Source: Megascapheus bottae | Taxonomy: Eukaryota; Chordata; Mammalia; Rodentia; Geomyidae | Length of the DNA stretch: 64,000 nt | Assembly (NCBI GenBank): GCA_024803745.1 | Contig: JANJXV010000030.1 | Span: 5,475,001-5,539,000 of the forward strand | Direction: 5' to 3' | Shown: in pieces, positions 36,611-46,698 of the stretch | Layout of the letters: every line of letters begins with the position of its first letter | Numbering within the stretch: position 1 is the stretch's first letter | The notes under the pieces: model-generated | Databases searched by the model: none | What the model saw: only the letters and a program-made list of their open reading frames with translations | What the model was told of the DNA's origin: nothing | Position numbers and translations under genes: made by a program

Positions 36611-37550
36611 GAAAGCCTCCCTCCAGACCCGGAGCTTCTCGGCAGCTCAGACCAACAGCTCCAGACAGAGCAGACAGCGCCTGCGCCAGCTCAGACCAAC
36701 AGCTCCAGACAGAGCAGACAGCGCCTGCGCCAGCTCAGACCAACAGCTCCAGACAGAGCCCACAGCGCCTGCGCCAGCTCAGACCAACAGCTCCAGACAG
36801 AGCCCACAGCGCCTGCGCGAGCCCAGAGCCGTCACCAGGCTGTGCACGGACCTGCCAGCTTCAGGGAACCAGAAAACCCAGCAATTTGTGAGTACCTCGT
36901 GGAGAAGTTTCCACGTCTGCTCGAGGAACGGCATTGGGAAGGATTCCCCTCCCCGCCAGCCGGCAGCAGCGCCATCTTGACGGCTGGCAAAGACCCCGCC
37001 AAGCCAACGGGAGCCTGAGACGTGGTGCTGGCAGCGCCATCATTCAGTCCCAGAGGCAGCAGAGCCGGAAGTCGCCCCCACACCAGCGGAAGTTCCTCCC
37101 CCTGGGCGGGGCCAGTTCTGGGAAAGCTGCGGTGACGCCACTGCTTTTCTTTTCTGCCCAATCAAGCAAACTGATCAGAAGAACCGCAAAGCCGAATCGC
37201 AAGAGAAAAAGACTTTTTGAAGTGTTTGGATCCCGAATTTAGTGGAGACACAAGTTTCCTATCCCGTTTCCACCCCCCAAAAAAACCAAACTAAAGAATA
37301 CACCTGTATTTTTCTATCTTTTTTCATTTGCATTTTTATGAGTTCTCTTTTTTTTTTGCCATTTTACCTCCACCTTTTTGTTTTAATGTTATGATTCTTT
37401 CATTTTTTCCCCCCACTTTCCTTCTGTCATTGTGGTTGTTCCTAGAAACAGAGTGACAGCACTGGGTACAGACTGGATACAAATGATATGTATATAATGA
37501 TACAGTCACCAGCTTTTTAATCTGTGGGTTTTTAACCCTAGTATTTCTTG
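36611..37550 (+). promoter_or_regulatory. L1 5' UTR with CpG-rich promoter-like region
   Basis: 36,611-37,200 is markedly GC- and CpG-rich against AT-rich surroundings, as expected of an L1 5' UTR carrying an internal promoter. GCCATCTTG at 36,971-36,979 matches the YY1 motif on the reverse strand; YY1 sites are known to position L1 transcription starts. From 37,250 to 37,550 it changes to T- and C-rich DNA where ORF1 would be expected. A 102-codon + frame (36,934-37,242) ends in a basic stretch and might include ORF1 N-terminal remains, but I cannot confirm that. The promoter role is inferred from position and composition. Confidence 0.7.
36644..36819 (+). repeat. Four 44-bp tandem units in the L1 5' UTR
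   Basis: Units start at 36,644, 36,688, 36,732 and 36,776, exactly 44 bp apart, each beginning 'agctcagaccaacagctcc'. Units 1 and 2 are identical (AGAGCAGACAGC). Units 3 and 4 share AGAGCCCACAGC and differ only at the last base. The pairing suggests stepwise duplication. Tandem 5' monomers are known in mouse L1 with units near 200 bp; this unit is much shorter. Confidence 0.95.
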
Positions 37551-37555
37551 TAGGA

Positions 37556-37648
37556 GCCAAATCAGCATTACAGAAAATTCTCAAAGATGTTCTACACAAT
37601 GAAAACCAATACAAACATGATACTGACAAAGAAATGGTACCAAAATAG
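37556..37648 (+). pseudogene. Putative C-terminal relic of L1 ORF1
   Basis: Thirty codons read AKSALQKILKDVLHNENQYK... and end at TAG (37,646-37,648). The 'ALQKILKDVL' part resembles the end of L1 ORF1 proteins (RNA-binding chaperones), where an Ala-Leu-x-x-Leu-Leu-Lys helix precedes the C-terminus. The stop lies 60 bp before the ORF2 start, close to the 63-bp spacer of human L1. The upstream frame is open but not recognisable. The match is short, so this could be chance; the spacing is the stronger argument. Confidence 0.5.
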
Positions 37649-37708
37649 CATACCATCTAAGTACCGCAAGAACTGTCAAGTCACAGGCCCTAATGAAAGC
37701 TTTTAAAA

Positions 37709-40700
37709 ATGGCAGGAATTAGTAAATATTTTTCAATCCTAACTCTCAATATCAATGGATTTGACTCTCCAATTAAATGGCATAGATTGTCTAGTTAGAT
37801 CAAAAAGCAAGATCCATAATTCTACTATCTTCAAGAGACACATCTTGCCAAAAAAAAAAAACATTTTCTGAAAGTGAGAGGTTGGAATAAAGTTTATCAA
37901 GCTAATGGCCCCCATAAACAGGCTGCTGTTGCCGTCCTCATATCAGATAAAATAGACTTCAAACTAAAATTAGTGAGAAAGACAAAGGAAGTTATTACAT
38001 ATTAATAAAGGGATCTCTCCTCCAGGAGGACATAACCATCCTAAATATCCCTAATCCCGAAGCACCAAAATTCATCAAGCAAAGTTTACTTTCATTAAAA
38101 TCACACATAGATCGAAACACAGTTATTGTTGGTGACTTTAACACACCACTCTCAATTATGGACAGATCAACCAGGCAAAAACTCAACAGAAAAACCTCAG
38201 AATTGAACAACTGTATAGACTAACTAGATCTAACAGACATTTGCAGATTATTTCACCCAGCAACATCACAATATATGTTTTTTTCAGCAGCACATGGAAC
38301 ATTTTCTAAAATAGACCATATTTTAGGGCATAAAGCAAACCTGTGCGAATTCAGAAACACTGAAATTATTCCCTGCATTCTCTCAGACCACAAGGCCATC
38401 AAATTGGAACTGAAAACAAATCTCCACCAATGAAAACCCTAAACTCATGGAAAATTAACAACACAATGTTGAATCACCAATGGGTCATCAAGGAGATCAG
38501 AACAGAAATTCAATTAGTTTATGAAATTTAACAAAAAGGAGCACAGAAAATTCCAGCTCCTTTGGGACAAAGCAAAGGCAGTACTCAGAGGAAAATTTAT
38601 AACTCTGAGTGCCTACATTAAAAATTGGAAAAATCACAAACCAACAATTTAATGTCACACCTTATGCCCTTAGAAAAAGAGCAACAAATTAACGCTAATC
38701 CCAGTACAAGGAAGAAAATTATTAAAATCAAAGCAGAATTAAATGAATTGGAGTCCAAAAAAACTATAGAAATAATCAACAAAACAAGAAGTTGGTTCTT
38801 TGAAAAAATTAACAAAATTGACAGAGCCTTAGCAAATCTTACCAAAAAAAGAAAGGAGCACACTCAAATAAACAAAATCACAGAAAAGAATGGTAATATC
38901 ACGACAGAAATTACCAAGATCCAGAGCATCATGAGGGAATACTTTTCACACATGTATGCCAACAAATTTGAGAATCTAGAAGAAATGGATGAATTTCTAG
39001 CCAATGTTAACATACCCACACTGAACTAAGAAGACCTAATCCAACTAAACAGACCTATTTAAAGCACTGAAATAGAAATGGCAATAAGAGACCTTCCTTC
39101 CAAGAAAAGCCCAGGGCCAGATGTATTCACAGCTGAATTCTATCAGGTCTTCAAAGCAGAGCTCACATCAATACTCCTCAAGCTCTTCAATGAAATTGAA
39201 AACGAAGACTCATTGCCAAACTCATTCTACGAAGCCACTATAACCCTCATCCCCAAACCAAACAGAGATTAATTAAAGAAAGAGAACTATAGACCCATTT
39301 CTTTGATGAATATTGATGCAAAACTTCTCAATAAAATACTGGCCAACTGTCTTCAACAACTCATCAAAAAAATTATACACTATGAATAAACAGGATTCAT
39401 CACAGGGAGACAAAGCTGGTTCAACATATGCAAATCAATTAATATAATTGAGCACATCAACAGGAACAAGGACAAGAATCACATGATTGTCTTAATAGAT
39501 GCAGAAAAGGCATTTGACAAGATCCAACACCCCTTTATGTTAAAAGCTCTGGAGAAACTAGGAATCCATATTGTTCTGTATAATAAAGGCTATGTATGAC
39601 AAACGCACACCTAACATTATACTTAATGGCAAAAAGCAAAAGCTGTTTTCTCTAAAATCAGGAATAATACAAGGATGCTCACTCTCTCCACTCCTCTTTA
39701 ACATAGTATTAGAATTCCTAGCCAGAGCAATAAGGCAAGAAGCAAGCATAAAGGGGATCCAAATAGGAAAAGAAAAAGTGAAACTTTCCCTCTTGGCAGA
39801 TGACAAGCTGCTTGAGCTGGTTCAATACTTTGGCAAGGTAGCAGGTTATAAAATTAACCCTCCAGAATCAACTGACTTCCTCTACGCCAACAGTGAGAGG
39901 AACGAGGCAACAATCAGGAAAGCAACTCCTTTTGCAATAGCCTCAAAAAAAATGAAGTACCTAGGAATTAACTTAATTAAGAATGTAAAGGACGTTTTTG
40001 ATGAAAATTTTAAAACCCTGAAAAAGAAATTAAGGCAGAACTGAGGAAATGAAAAAACCTCCCATGCTTCTGGATTGGAAGAATTAACATCATAAAAATG
40101 GTAATCTTGCCACGGGCTATCTACAAATTCAATGTAAAACCCATCAATATCCCAACGTCATATTTAAAGAAATAGAAGAGGCAATCCAAAATTTCATATG
40201 GAATAATAAAAGACCCCATAAAACAAAACAATTCTTAGCAGAAAGAACAGAGCAGTAGGAATTTCAATACCAAACTGTAGACTCTATTTCAGGCCTGAAG
40301 ACCAGTGAAACAGAACTGAAGACCCAGATATTAACCCACAGACCTATGGCCACCTAATCTTTGACAAGGGAGCCAAAAAAATAGAATGGAAGAAAGACAG
40401 TCTCTTCAACAAGTGGTGCTAGAAGCACTTTGAAAAACTACAGTTGGATCCTTCTTTGTCACCTGCACCAGGATTAACTCCAAATGAGTCAAAGACCTCG
40501 AGGCAAAAGGAAATTCACGGAAAACTTTACAAGAAAGAATAGAAGATACACTAGGTCTCCTTGGCACAGTTTGAAACTTTCTTACTAAGGAGCAAGAAAC
40601 ACAACAAATCAGAGAATGTCTGGATAAGTGGGACTACACTAAACTGCAGAGCTTCTGTACGGCAAAGGACATAGCTAGCAAATTAACTAGAAAGCCTACA

Positions 40701-41480
40701 GAGTGGGAGAAGATCTTTACTAACCATACAACAGACAAAGGCCTCATTTCTAAAATATATCAACAGCTCAAAAACTTGAATCACTCCAAAACTAATCTCC
40801 AAAGAAACACCCATCCCATTAAAAGATGGGCCAAAGACTTAAAGAGAGTCTTCTTTGAAGAAGAAATAAGAATGGCCTATAGACACATGAAGAAATGCTC
40901 GATATCTCTGGCCATAAAAGAAATGCAAATCAAAACAACTCTAAGATTCCACCTCACTCCAGTTAGAATGGCCAGGATCAAGAAAACTAATAACAACAGG
41001 TGCTGGAGGGAATGAGGTCAGGAGGGATCACTACTACACTGTTGGTGGGAGTGCAAACTCGTTCAACCACTATGGAAAGCAGTATGGCAGTTCCTCAAAA
41101 GACTAAACATAGAGTTCCCCTATGACCCAGCAATTCCACTACTCGGCATTTACCCAATTGTCCAGAAACAAGGACAAACTAAATCCACTAGCACAATGAT
41201 GTTCATTGCAGCACTATTTACCATAGCAAAGATATGGAACCAACCCATATGCTCCTCAGTTGATGAGTGGGTCAACAAGATGTGGTATTTACACACAATG
41301 GAATTCTATGGTTCTGTTAGAAAGAACCACATTGTGCCATTTGTAAGGAAATGGAAAAATTTAGAAAAAATCTTATTAAGTGAAGAAAGCCAGACTCAAA
41401 GGAACAGAGGCTCAATAGTTTTTCTCATTTGTCATAATCAGTATAAATCTTGGGCTCTCCTAGCAGAGATTTACAATTAA
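37709..41480 (+). pseudogene. L1 ORF2 pseudogene (endonuclease / reverse transcriptase)
   Basis: About 3.77 kb, near the usual ORF2 length of roughly 1,275 codons. The start at ATG 37,709 is followed by 'SILTLNINGFDSPIKWHRL'. Endonuclease (about 37,709-38,430) keeps the QETH glutamate motif, GDFNTPLS (38,131-38,154) and SDH (38,382-38,390). The reverse transcriptase keeps '[13 protein letters not shown]' (about 39,105) and the metal-binding Asp pair as LADD (39,793-39,804; usually FADD). Just after this pair about 13 residues are missing in frame. C-terminal landmarks include '[19 protein letters not shown]' (40,887) and 'MFIAALFTIAKIWNQP' (41,199). In-frame stops already fall at codons 30 (TAG 37,796) and 37 (TAA 37,817), and further stops and frameshifts follow. 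About 40,250-40,330 also seems to have lost part of the region after the RT. Non-functional. Confidence 0.95.
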
Positions 41481-41683
41481 AAAAAAGCCTACATACATAA
41501 GGCCATATAGTATGAAGCTAAATGAAAGGATATAGAAACAAAAGCCATATAATGAGTGATTATTGTCCTTAATGTACTATGTTATCTCTCATCTCTTTGG
41601 TGTCCCTTGGTTATCTCATATTGCACAGTATTTCACCTTGTTATCTGATATATTTTATATATTCTTATTTGTTTATTTGAAAT

Positions 41684-41745
41684 AGGATAGGGAAGGGGGG
41701 AAACAATATGAGGAGTGGGGTGGGGGGAGGGAAATGGGGACCAAG
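41684..41745 (+). other. G-rich tract in the L1 3' UTR, quadruplex-prone
   Basis: Contains runs GGGGGG, GGGG, GGGGGG, GGG and GGGG within about 60 bases. A G-rich polypurine stretch in the 3' UTR is a known feature of mammalian L1 and can form G-quadruplexes. Confidence 0.8.
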
Positions 41746-41824
41746 ACATGAGAAAGGGTATCAATGTATGTGAATTAATGCACCTACTATCTGGTGAATA
41801 TAATGTAACCCTTCTATTAATTAC

Positions 41825-41884
41825 AATAAAAATATATGGAAAAAAAGAAAAAAAGAAAATTGTGCATTTTGCATCCAAAATAAA
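41825..41884 (+). terminator. L1 polyadenylation signal and split A-tail
   Basis: AATAAA at 41,825 and an A-rich tail at 41,839-41,859. Then come 17 non-A-rich bases ('ttgtgcattttgcatcc', 41,860-41,876) and a second A-rich run reaching the target-site duplication. The 17 bases may be a tiny 3' transduction from the source locus. Confidence 0.75.
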
Positions 41885-41899
41885 AAAGATTTAATTTCA
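41885..41899 (+). repeat. L1 target-site duplication, 3' copy
   Basis: AAAGATTTAATTTCA, identical to 36,596-36,610. The two preceding A residues make the exact edge uncertain by a couple of bases. Confidence 0.93.
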
Positions 41900-42096
41900 C
41901 TGTGGGAATTTCCACTTGTGATACTCTTCATTATGACTAAGAACTGAATCTGAATTTGAATCTCCAGCTTTGTGAAGAAGCCCAGTTCTTTCATAGGTTA
42001 TCATTGGTTATTTGGGTATATTCTCTGTGCTTTCTGGAAAATAATGAAGGAAGTAGTCTACTCTTTTATTTTTTAGTAAAAGAAGTCTCTTTAATC

Positions 42097-42107
42097 TCTC
42101 TCTCTCT

Positions 42108-42151
<44 letters not shown>
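42097..42151. repeat. (CT)n then (AT)n microsatellite
   Basis: A short CT run (42,097-42,109) followed by about 20 alternating AT units. The AT part can form cruciform structures. Confidence 0.95.
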
Positions 42152-42153
<2 letters not shown>

Positions 42154-42240
42154 AGTGGATCTTACCTGTAATTCCAACTATGTTGCAGAGAGCTGGAGCT
42201 AGAAGGATCATAGTAGAAAACTAGTCTAAACAACAATTTA
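42152..42240 (+). mobile_element. B1-like SINE monomer, old
   Basis: 'ggatcttacctgtaattcca', 'agctggagctagaaggatca' and 'aaaactagtctaaacaac' follow the B1-like left half. It ends at the (CA)n that starts about 10 bases later. Confidence 0.6.
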
Positions 42241-42248
42241 AACATACA

Positions 42249-42249
<1 letters not shown>

Positions 42250-42291
<42 letters not shown>
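42250..42291. repeat. (CA)n microsatellite
   Basis: About 21 CA units beginning just after the 3' end of a B1-like monomer. Confidence 0.97.
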
Positions 42292-42295
<4 letters not shown>

Positions 42296-42321
42296 GGGAT
42301 TCTACATCAAAAGCAAGCAAA

Positions 42322-42516
42322 AGGCCACAGTGCAGAACTGTAATTCCAGTCATAAAGAAGATGATTACAGTCCAAGGCATGTTTCGGTTAACTGCGAGAG
42401 ACCATCTCTGAAACATAATGCAAGCAAAGAGAGCTGGAGGCATTATTCAAGTGGGTCGAGCTCTCTTGCCTAGCAAGCGCACAAGGCCCTGAATTTACAC
42501 TCAGCACTAACAACAC
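42322..42516 (+). mobile_element. Dimeric SINE: B1-like left half plus ID-type right half, old
   Basis: Left: 'acagtgcagaactgtaattc', decayed. Right from 42,432: 'gctggaggcattattcaag', 'cttgcctagcaagcgcacaa' and 'cctgaatttacactcag'. Same build as 161-390 and 23,556-23,840. Confidence 0.7.
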
Positions 42517-44039
42517 CAGCAAATCCAAAGGGCAAGAAAGGAACGAAATACACAACTAACAGTGATGGCATGCCCGTGAAGGGGTGCTCTACCACACCAC
42601 ATGAGCAGTGAACTCAAGTACTGTCCACTCATGCACAGTGTGTACACAACCCCATGAAAACTGCCTTTCAGTTGACAATGGAGAGGGAAAAGAAGCTTCA
42701 CTTCAAGCCCAAATGAACAGAATGCATGCTTTATTGAGCAAAACAGGACTGATTTGTCTTCCTTCATTTTTGCTAAGACTGTGGACCAAGGGAGGGAAGA
42801 AAAAAAATATGCCCCAAATCATTTTAAAGTGCCCAGTATCTGAATAGGTCATCAAACAAAAAGACATTGTTTATGGCTTGTCTCCTTACACAGTTTTTTC
42901 CACCCTAGGGATCTTTTCCAGTTACAATGCATCCCGGATGTGAGGCTGTCTGTCAAGTTCGCTGTCAATATTTCCTTTGAAAATAGACCTTGGATTTTAG
43001 TTCTTTTTTGAATTGTTTTGAATTATTTTCATGGAGAGAGAATAGCATGTCCTCTTTCCTGGTGATACCATAGCCCTTCTAACTGCAGAAGCTGCAAAAA
43101 ATAAACTTTGAAGATCTCTCTGTGGTGGCTCCATGAGAATCTTGCCTCTGTCATTTACTCTCCGGGCTTGGAGGGGGGTGGGGTAGGCTCGGGGCCCAGC
43201 TTGTGACTGGAGATGAAAAACTCAACTCTGCTAAACAGGAAAACTGGAAATGTCTGGTTATACAAAGACCCATTTTTTCCCCCTGCATTTGCCTTTTGGA
43301 AGATGATAATTCCATCTTACCAGACACTCATTAGCAGATGTGATACGGCCACGCCCGCAAGTGCTACTCTCAATTGTGAAAGAAGCACACAAAAGATGAA
43401 AATGAAAGAACCCAGGAGATATTTTGGCAAGCTAAGTCTGGGTGTGGGAGGGGATGAGGAGCTGCTAGATTTGTCTGGTTCCAGTTCTCCAGTCTCACTG
43501 TTACATAGCTGAGCAGATAGCAACTTCAGGAAACCACTGGTGCCATTGCATGTTTCTACAGGATTACAGTTTTTCCCTCACAACTCACATTTTGAACTTG
43601 TGTGCTCAGTGGATCATGTTTAATCAATAATATTGCTTAATTCAGGGGCTTCAATCACATCTTTTACATTATGTTAGTTGTACAAACATCAAAACCAAGC
43701 TTTTTTTCAAACCTTTCGATTTCCCTACAAATGAGGCAATGTTGAAGGAAGACAGACCAGAAGAAACGTAAGCTGCATGGTCTCCCTCATTTGTAATAAC
43801 TGGAATTTATCTAGAATATTCTTAGCAAAGGATGACAACAGCTTCATAGTTATGTCCACACGACATAATAGTGCTTATGGAATTGAATTGCAGGAAATGG
43901 AAATCAGAAGTTTCCTTAGTGTACTGTTTTGCAGTTATTTCATTTTTCTTTCTCACCCCACTCCCCCGCCTCCTCTTTTGGTTTATTCCCTGTGGTCACT
44001 GTGTTTTATTTCTGTCCCTTTGTCTAGAATATAAGCTTA
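42517..44039. other. Unique sequence
   Basis: Nothing assigned. 'ctagaatataagcttatgtg' near 44,024 may be a short L2-type 3' end. Opposing 99- and 68-codon frames (43,213-43,523) lack motifs. Confidence 0.4.
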
Positions 44040-44275
44040 TGTGATTTGAGGAAGGGAAAGGGAGTCACAGAAACGGTAGGACAAAGAATGAACCAATACA
44101 ACATGGATACCCACGAGACACTCTGTTAGAAATGAATCTTACAACTTGGGAGGAAAGGGAGTGGGAGAAAATGGAGGAGGGAGTGACACTGCTCAAAAAA
44201 GAAATGTACTTATTACCTCACATGTGTAACTGCAACCCCTCTGTACATCACCTTTACAATAAAATGTAAACGTTT
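44040..44275 (+). mobile_element. L1 3'-UTR end fragment
   Basis: A purine-rich middle ('ggaggaaagggagtgggaga') is followed by 'gtaactgcaacccctctg', 'tacatcacctttac' and AATAAA. The last part aligns by eye with the young L1 end at 41,810-41,830 ('aatgtaacccttctatt...acaataaa') and with the 62.5-kb copy. Confidence 0.6.
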
Positions 44276-44640
44276 CACAATTCTTCAGGGAAATGGATTT
44301 CATTTATCACAAATGCTTCCAAGAGTGACTTTTGTTGTTTTCCTTCTTTTTCTTCTTCTCCAACCAGGATTTGTATGTTTCTTTGCCTTACTTTCCAAAG
44401 TTGTGCATTCATTAACATGCCTGGTGTGTGCACAGACACTGCTTCTGTTAAGGGATTACATCCTTATTGACTGATTGTCTTGTATCCTGCTTCAATATCC
44501 TTGAGAATTACTCAATCAACTGAACTCTGCTGCTAAATTCTAATGATTGTGCAAGGAACAGAGTAAAAGGAGCTTCTAAATTTCTTAAGCAGGGAAAGAA
44601 AATAACTCAGGCTGCCCCCCCCTCTCTTTCCTCTCTCTTT
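44276..44640. other. Unique sequence, pyrimidine-rich at its end
   Basis: Nothing recognised except a C/T tract at 44,616-44,640 that adjoins the SINE tail. Confidence 0.4.
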
Positions 44641-44822
44641 GCCAGTTCTGGAGCTTGAACTCAGGGCTGGGCACTGTCCTTTGGCTTTCTCAAGGCTAGC
44701 GATCTACCACTTGAGCCACAGCACGATTTCTGTCTTTTTCTTTGTATGTGGTACCGAAGAATCGAACCTATGGATTTGTACATGCTAAGCAAGCACTCTA
44801 CTACTAAGCCACACTCATGGTC
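44641..44822 (-). mobile_element. IDL-Geo dimeric SINE
   Basis: The + strand starts with the tail-side Geo segment ('gagcttgaactcagggctg') and ends with the complement of the ID half ('ggtaccgaagaatcgaacct', 'gctaagcaagcactctacta'). Both halves are present with moderate divergence. Confidence 0.9.
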
Positions 44823-44837
44823 CAGCCTGGTCTTTAC

Positions 44838-45063
44838 TTGGGGTGGGGGGGCAGGGGGGAGGTAGGTCACGTGGGCCTGGGCGTTGTCCCTGAGCTCTTC
44901 AGCTACCCCTGGAGCCATAGCCCCACTTCCCATTTTCTAGAGGTTAATTGGAGATAAGAGTCTCGGGTCATTTTGTGCCTGGGCTGGCTTTGGACATTGA
45001 TCCTCAGGTCTCAGCCTCCTGAGTAGCTAGCGAGGATTACAGGTGTGAGCCCTCACTTGGCTC
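44838..45063 (-). mobile_element. Dimeric SINE, B1-like plus Geo-type, with target-site duplication
   Basis: Tail side carries a G-rich stretch instead of plain T (44,840-44,860). The right half is shortened; the linker 'ggttaattggagataagag' and B1-like part are clear. Duplication AGCCTGGTCTTTA (44,824-44,836) and AGACTGGTCTTTT (45,064-45,076). It inserted directly beside the IDL-Geo copy at 44,641-44,822. Confidence 0.88.
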
Positions 45064-45076
45064 AGACTGGTCTTTT

Positions 45077-46054
45077 TACAACCCCTTCCTCTTCCCATAG
45101 ATATTTTAGATAAAACAAGCCTATATTGAGGAGTCTTGGGTGGGCAGGGAAAAGAGCAGAAAGGTCAGTACACAGTATACTCACTAGTTTGGGTTTTGAC
45201 TTCTAGAATGATAATCTTTGGATTTTTTTTGTTCACACACAACCTATCTTTTTCTTTGTACTAAGACGCCTCTGAAATTGCTGGTCCCGAAGTATCAGCA
45301 TAATACTGCTTGTGCTAAGCTTTCTTAACTAAGGAAATTTTGTTGCTTCTCATTTGGGAAGCATTTTTGAGGAATATTCATAGAAACTTTGCTATAGGCA
45401 CTGGGAAATTATAAAAAAATGATTCAATTACTTTCTGGAAGGTTATTGTTGGTCTTAGTGGATTTAAATATTTAACAATCAAGTTCACACTGAGAAGCGC
45501 AAGTTTTATGTTGTTAAGTAAATTGGAAAAAATAGAAGGAAGTCAGAATTTATTCTATATGGGTATCTTCAGAGATGTCTTTGGGAAGGAAAGATGGAGA
45601 ATGTGTCAAGAACAGAAAGTTGGATGGGAAAGCATTAGACAGAGGCACAAATCAGGGACTGTTATGCTACAGAATTGGAACATACTGTGGCTGAGACCAG
45701 GCATAAACTGAAAAGGATGGGGAATGGCTTACGAATCAAGTTGGGAGATGGCATTTTGAGAAGTGATGTTTTGAGTTTCAGCTTAAGGAGCTCTTGGTAT
45801 CGCGGGAGCAGCCGTGTGAGGGCTTTTCTTCAATGGAGAATCCTGAGGACCACTTATTCTTTCACTTGCTCGCTCTACCTGGTGATTTTCTGCCCAGTTC
45901 TGATGGATTCTACATGAAGTCTTCTGTGTGGTTATCTTTACACTCAGCACCTCCAGAAATAAAGAAATTTTTCATTGATGCAACAATGAGGACACCATAC
46001 AAACCAGTTTCTCTTTTCTACGAACCACCTTGAAGACAAATGGTCTATTTTGTG
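45077..46054. other. Unique sequence, nothing recognised
   Basis: Overlapping 67-80-codon frames at 45,508-46,033 have no domain. Confidence 0.4.
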
Positions 46055-46340
46055 TTACTACAACAAAATGCCCAAGGCAGGATCCTGACACAGAGAGAGG
46101 GCAACTTTGATAACTTTGCTGGGTGCTGAATGTTCAAACATCAGGCTAGAGGCTCTGCGGTGGGCAGTGGCTGATGGAGGTGGTAGATGTCAAAGGAAGG
46201 ATCATATCTTGAAATAAGAACCCAGAGACAAATTTAGGGCAGGATCTCCCTTTTATAACTTGCTTTTGTGAGAATTCACTGTAGGAGGCAACATTTATTC
46301 CCTAAGTCCACGTGACTCTTGATACCCAGACATGGTTCTG
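46055..46340. repeat. Possible ancient interspersed repeat, family not named
   Basis: 'gtgttactacaacaaaatgc' at the start and 'ttttataacttgcttttgtg' later recall an old mammalian interspersed repeat that I cannot name with certainty. No ends or duplications are visible. Confidence 0.3.
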
Positions 46341-46449
46341 TATCTTCTTTGCTTATAATCATAACATGTTGGGGTAAAAAGTGTTCTGGTTTTTTGACCC
46401 TGCCCTTTTATAATTTTATATGCAAATTAGTCACCTGTGTCTGGGTCTC

Positions 46450-46620
46450 CTTTTTTATTATTTTATTATTATCTTAATTTAGTTGTGCAAAGGGGTTTCC
46501 AAGGAACTTGCCAATTTATGTGTGCAATGCATCTTGATCCACATCGCCCCATTTATCATTCTCTCCCCATGTCTAAAACCCACCCATCACTTCAATTTTC
46601 TTAATTCTGTTTTCATGAGT
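46450..46620 (-). mobile_element. L1 3'-UTR end fragment
   Basis: In complement: 'ggaaacccctttgcacaact' then 'aagataataataaaataata'. Same layout as the other L1 ends but more diverged. Confidence 0.4.
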
Positions 46621-46627
46621 GCATTCT

Positions 46628-46638
46628 TGTGTGTGTGT

Positions 46639-46684
<46 letters not shown>
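46628..46684. repeat. (TG)n microsatellite
   Basis: About 28 TG units with one GAGT interruption, ending about 15 bases before the tail side of the next SINE. Confidence 0.97.
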
Positions 46685-46686
<2 letters not shown>

Positions 46687-46698
46687 CTGCATGTGCAC

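Larger units (their letters stand above)
36611..41884 (+). mobile_element. L1 (LINE-1) retrotransposon, both ends present, ORF1 nearly absent, ORF2 broken
   Basis: A 5.27-kb non-LTR retrotransposon inserted between exact 15-bp duplications. Order: 44-bp tandem units, CpG-rich 5' UTR, short putative ORF1 relic, ORF2 pseudogene, G-rich 3' UTR, AATAAA (41,825) and A-rich tail. Mammalian L1 is usually 6-7 kb; most of the shortfall matches missing ORF1, while ORF2 is near normal length (about 3.77 kb). L1 moves by nicking DNA with its endonuclease and reverse-transcribing its RNA at the nick. With ORF1 almost gone and stops throughout ORF2, this copy cannot move by itself. The presence of both ends means the ORF1 loss is not 5' truncation: it either occurred after insertion or was inherited from the source element. 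Confidence 0.95.

Noticed and set aside
36644..36819. CRISPR-like array
   Set aside because: The 44-bp units are directly adjacent with no unique spacers, and they lie in an L1 5' UTR of a mammalian genome.
36595..41900. Endogenous retrovirus
   Set aside because: No LTRs, gag, protease or env; the polymerase is L1-type with an endonuclease of the GDFN/SDH kind, and the element ends in an A-tail.
46055..46340. Named LTR or DNA transposon family
   Set aside because: The resemblance is to a remembered old mammalian repeat, but I cannot fix the family, so only a low-confidence unnamed repeat is listed.
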